64,000 nucleotides of DNA from Steinernema hermaphroditum (taxonomy: Eukaryota > Nematoda > Chromadorea > Rhabditida > Steinernematidae). The notes under the pieces are model-generated. The model did not search any database and was not told the DNA's origin. It saw only the letters and a list, made by a program, of their open reading frames with translations. The stretch covers positions 8,370,001 to 8,434,000 of the forward strand of contig CM059621.1 of the NCBI GenBank assembly GCA_030435675.1. The letters are read 5' to 3'. A program made the position numbers and the translations under genes. Positions 61,334 through 64,000 of this stretch are shown piece after piece; the stretch's first letter is position 1; the number at the start of each line of letters is the position of its first letter.

Positions 61334-62426
61334 CTGAAAAGAGTATTCATTCAATCAACATCGACAGCAAAATACGCAAAAGCAGAAACACGCCACTTCT
61401 CAGCGAAGCAAGGGAACGCGATCAGCTGCACTTGCAACTCAGCGAGCGAGGCGCCGATTGTTGGGAACTTCCTCCTTCCCAAATTTTGAATTTTTCGCTG
61501 TAAGACCAAGACTTGAATGTCGTGTGTTCGCTTCCTTTAATAGTCTACACGGCGTGTCAGCATAAGGGAAATTCGTTCACGAAAGCGTCCGCCGCTTCGT
61601 GGCGGGACCAGGTCGCGTCGGGGGTAGTTTTTGGCTTGTAATTCCATGTAGAGTAGTCGGTTCGCACTAATTCCGACGGCAAATCACTAATGAAGTCGAA
61701 AGCTATCGATTGATATAAAAATATCAAAAATCCAAAAAATTTGACTTTTTTCGGTCGTTTTTCGACCTGTTTTCCAACTTTTCTCGACACTCAGGGCATT
61801 AGAACGAAATCCATCCGATGAAGTTGTGCATTAGACTTCGCTGAGCATTTTGCGTACCGATTGAACGAAAACTACGCAATCTACGAAAAGTTATTTCGCA
61901 CTTACGGCAGACCGTTTTTCATCAAAAATGACAATTTCGACGGTAAATTGCCGATTTCTCTGCGAACAATGCATTATATCAAAATCGATCCGATGCATTT
62001 GTGCGCCTTTGTCTCCTGAACATTTTGCGTACCGAACGACCACAAAACACGTAAAATTGAGAAAGTTATTTCGCTTGGAAGTTAGGTGATTTTGAGGCAG
62101 CATGGAAGTGTCAGAAAGTCAGAACTTCGACCGTTTTTCGAACGGTTTTGTATTTCACTGATGGAATGCGTGGCGCTGATCATTTTGCGGGCAACACGAG
62201 CACTGCTACCGATCATAATCGGTGCAAATCTGAGGATACGACTAACTGAAGATCTGGCAGGACGGTATCCGAACGTACGACATTTACTGCTCCACCGAGA
62301 ACGGAAAAACGAGCCGCTTGACACGCCGTGTCTAGACTACTTTCAGGAACGCAACAGACGTCTGTTGATGCACATCGAATGGAATGTTTCATCAATCAAT
62401 TTATGCAAAACATCAGATAACCTTCA
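61334..62426. other. Intergenic DNA with diverged tandem repeats
   Basis: About 1.1 kb between the BicC-like and BAR genes. Two or three diverged repeat units with a period of about 180 bp occupy 61800-62200. An upstream 5' exon of the BicC-like gene could hide at 61370-61500, but none is convincing. Confidence 0.5.
61803..62200. repeat. Diverged tandem repeat, period about 180 bp
   Basis: Unit 1 (from about 61803) and unit 2 (from about 61980) share ATCCGATG, GAGCATTTTGCGTACCGA or GAACATTTTGCGTACCGA, and AAAGTTATTTCGC in the same order. A weaker third unit near 62150 keeps only CATTTTGCG. There is no coding potential. Confidence 0.55.
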
Positions 62427-63146
62427 TTAGGACTTGATAATGTGGAGCATCTCGGCATTGTTCTTCTGGAGGCAGTCGAAGTACTCCGCGATGCCGTCGG
62501 TATGGGTTTGTTGCACTTTCGGGAGTGCGTCGAGGAGCTGGATGACTTGCTTCGCTTGGTCGTTGAAGATCCGTACGGCTTCCTCGTAGAGCGTCGCGCT
62601 ATTCTCGATTTGCACCGTGTTCTTCGCCGTCTTTACGTCGTGTTTAATCATGTCCATGTAGTCTCGCGCCCTGAAAGAATCAATTTAAGCGCGTTTCAGA
62701 ACCACATTCACTCACTGTGTGAGTTTATCATTCTCCGTGCAGACGTCCTTGTACTCGAAGCTGAAGAAGCGGCGGAGCGCCTTGATGGCGTGGCGTCCAC
62801 CCACCTGTCCTTTCCTGTGCGTTTTCGCTAGTTTCTTCCGCTTCTCGATGAACGCGTCAATCTTGACCAGGTTCTCGTCCCGCTGGTACGTCTTGAAGAT
62901 CTCGAGGGAGGCGGCCAGCAGCTCGTGAGGGTTCTCTCCCTTCGGCGACTCGATGCACGACGTAGACAGCACTTCGGGGTTCTGCTGCAGTGCACCCTCC
63001 AGCTTGCTGACCAACGGGTCTAGAAGGGTGCTGTATGTGTTGTAGCGTTCGACGGAGTCGTTGAACTCCTGCGACATCTTCGTCTTCTCCACGTTGCCGA
63101 TCGACGTGTTGATCTTGAAGAAGAAGTTCTTGAGGCCGCCGGCCAT
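62427..63146 (-). CDS. Endophilin-type BAR-domain protein
   Basis: Two exons, 62716-63146 and 62427-62670 (phase 2 over a 45-bp intron), give 224 aa. The whole protein is an N-BAR-like domain that would sense or induce membrane curvature. It begins AGGLKNFFFKINTSIG, like the amphipathic N-terminal helix of endophilins (AGLKKQFHKA). It goes on with EKTKMSQEFNDSV, IESPKGENPHELLAASLE and long helices rich in Lys and Glu (FIEKRKKLAKTHRKG, LPKVQQTHTDGIAEYFD). It stops after the third BAR helix with no SH3 domain, so it is shorter than endophilin A or B. A related SH3-less BAR family exists in nematodes. Dimerisation is expected from the fold. Confidence 0.88.
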
Positions 63147-64000
63147 CTTCGCGAGGTTCTCAGAGGACGAGTGGACCGCGTGTGGGGTCTGTTGCGCCTT
63201 TAAATAGAAGCGCAGTCCACCCTCCCGACGAGACTGTCTGTCTCTGTCTGCAGCACACTGTGTTGTCTAGAGTCTGCAGCTTGCAGAAGAAGAGGAAGGC
63301 CTCCAAAGGTGCTGGAGGCTCGACTAAGGATCCTCCCTGATGATTAGCCGTCCGCTTTCTTGAAAAACTGGCAGAACACTCCCCTCGAGACGACTCTGAT
63401 TCTGTTGACCTCGTGTTTACAGACTACTGACTCACGTGTCGCACTTCACGATGCTCCGTTTAGGTCTGTTGTCACTCTCTCTCTCCAACGCCCTCGAGAA
63501 AGGACCCTTTTACTCAATCAAATACTATTATCCCCCTTCGCTTGTTGTGCTCATTTGCATTTTCGTCAAAGACATTTCGCCCTCTTCACTCATCCGAAGA
63601 ACGTCGTTATCTCCCCGCGACGCCCTCCCCCCACTAATCCAATCTGTGCCACTGGCCCCTCGGCCCTCCATCCCCATCTCATTCATCTGTCCTGATTCCT
63701 GGCCTTGTGGAGGGCAGGTGGCGGCTTCCTTGCCTATCCTTGAGAGCTTTCAGGATGTAATGCACTGGGCTCTCCATTTCAGTTAACTTTTGTGTTGGGT
63801 AACTGAAACTCAATATCCAAACAAAGAACTCTTACTTGTTCATTTCATCTATTTGCATAAAAGGTCGCCCCTCTAAGGCGATACGTTGTTTTCCGCGATT
63901 CATTTAAGTTCAACAGATGTCGAAAAGTATTTCGAGCGGTTTACACAGGAAAGTCTAGTAGACAACTGTCTGCATGCACTTTGGCCGATGTAGAAGTGCC
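63147..64000. other. Upstream region of the BAR gene, no gene recognised
   Basis: About 850 bp at the window end, presumably holding the BAR gene promoter. An open frame at 63360-63786 is pyrimidine-rich and low complexity, with no domain. Nothing else is supportable. Confidence 0.5.

Noticed and set aside
1..64000. CRISPR arrays, bacterial operons, riboswitches or rRNA genes
   Set aside because: No regularly spaced repeats, no prokaryotic gene organisation and no rRNA-like sequence were seen; all genes have spliceosomal introns.

Overview
This window is nuclear DNA of a nematode. Supporting signs are very short spliceosomal introns (many of 39-60 bp with GT..AG ends), a Gly-X-Y cuticle collagen with a nematode-type N-terminus, two DUF1057-type alpha/beta hydrolases (a nematode-expanded family), a chemoreceptor-like serpentine receptor, and head-to-tail genes spaced 180-280 bp apart as in trans-spliced operons. 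A free-living rhabditid or diplogastrid-like worm is likely; the genus cannot be fixed from the sequence alone. I built the exon models by hand from splice signals, frame continuity and family similarity. Every complete multi-exon model below closes in frame.

Left part (1-31307). A direct tandem duplication with a 14,482-14,483 bp period dominates. Bases 1-13227 are repeated at 14484-27709; the only difference I found is one T in a poly-T run (13 T near 8214, 12 T near 22697). The unit carries about 9 kb without recognisable protein genes, one tRNA-Arg(ACG), a 435-bp TTAA-flanked palindromic element, a complete small gene for a secreted, probably GPI-anchored protein, and the 3' part of a discoidin domain receptor (DDR) kinase gene. 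The right-hand copy continues into the full DDR gene (nine exons, 826 aa, signal peptide to kinase). The left-hand DDR copy is cut by the duplication junction at 13227/13228 and has lost its signal peptide and discoidin domain.

Middle (31308-38740). About 7.4 kb with no supportable gene, holding some repeats and homopolymer tracts.

Right part (38741-64000). Gene-dense. On the minus strand are a Lys/Glu-rich membrane-anchored protein, two tandem DUF1057 hydrolases, a cuticle collagen and the complex I 51-kDa subunit (NDUFV1/nuo-1). Divergent from nuo-1 is a small Lys-rich protein of unknown function, followed by a seven-helix receptor. PRP38B-like splicing factor, UCHL5/UCH37-like deubiquitinase and a xanthine dehydrogenase/aldehyde oxidase-like enzyme then lie head to tail on the plus strand and look like an operon. 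A Bicaudal-C-like KH protein is convergent to the last of these, and an endophilin-type BAR protein closes the window.

Most genes are housekeeping or typical nematode families. The unusual items are the almost identical large tandem duplication with its chimeric truncated kinase, the orphan secreted gene it doubles, a molybdo-flavoenzyme with an eroded FAD motif, and a KH protein without intact GXXG loops.
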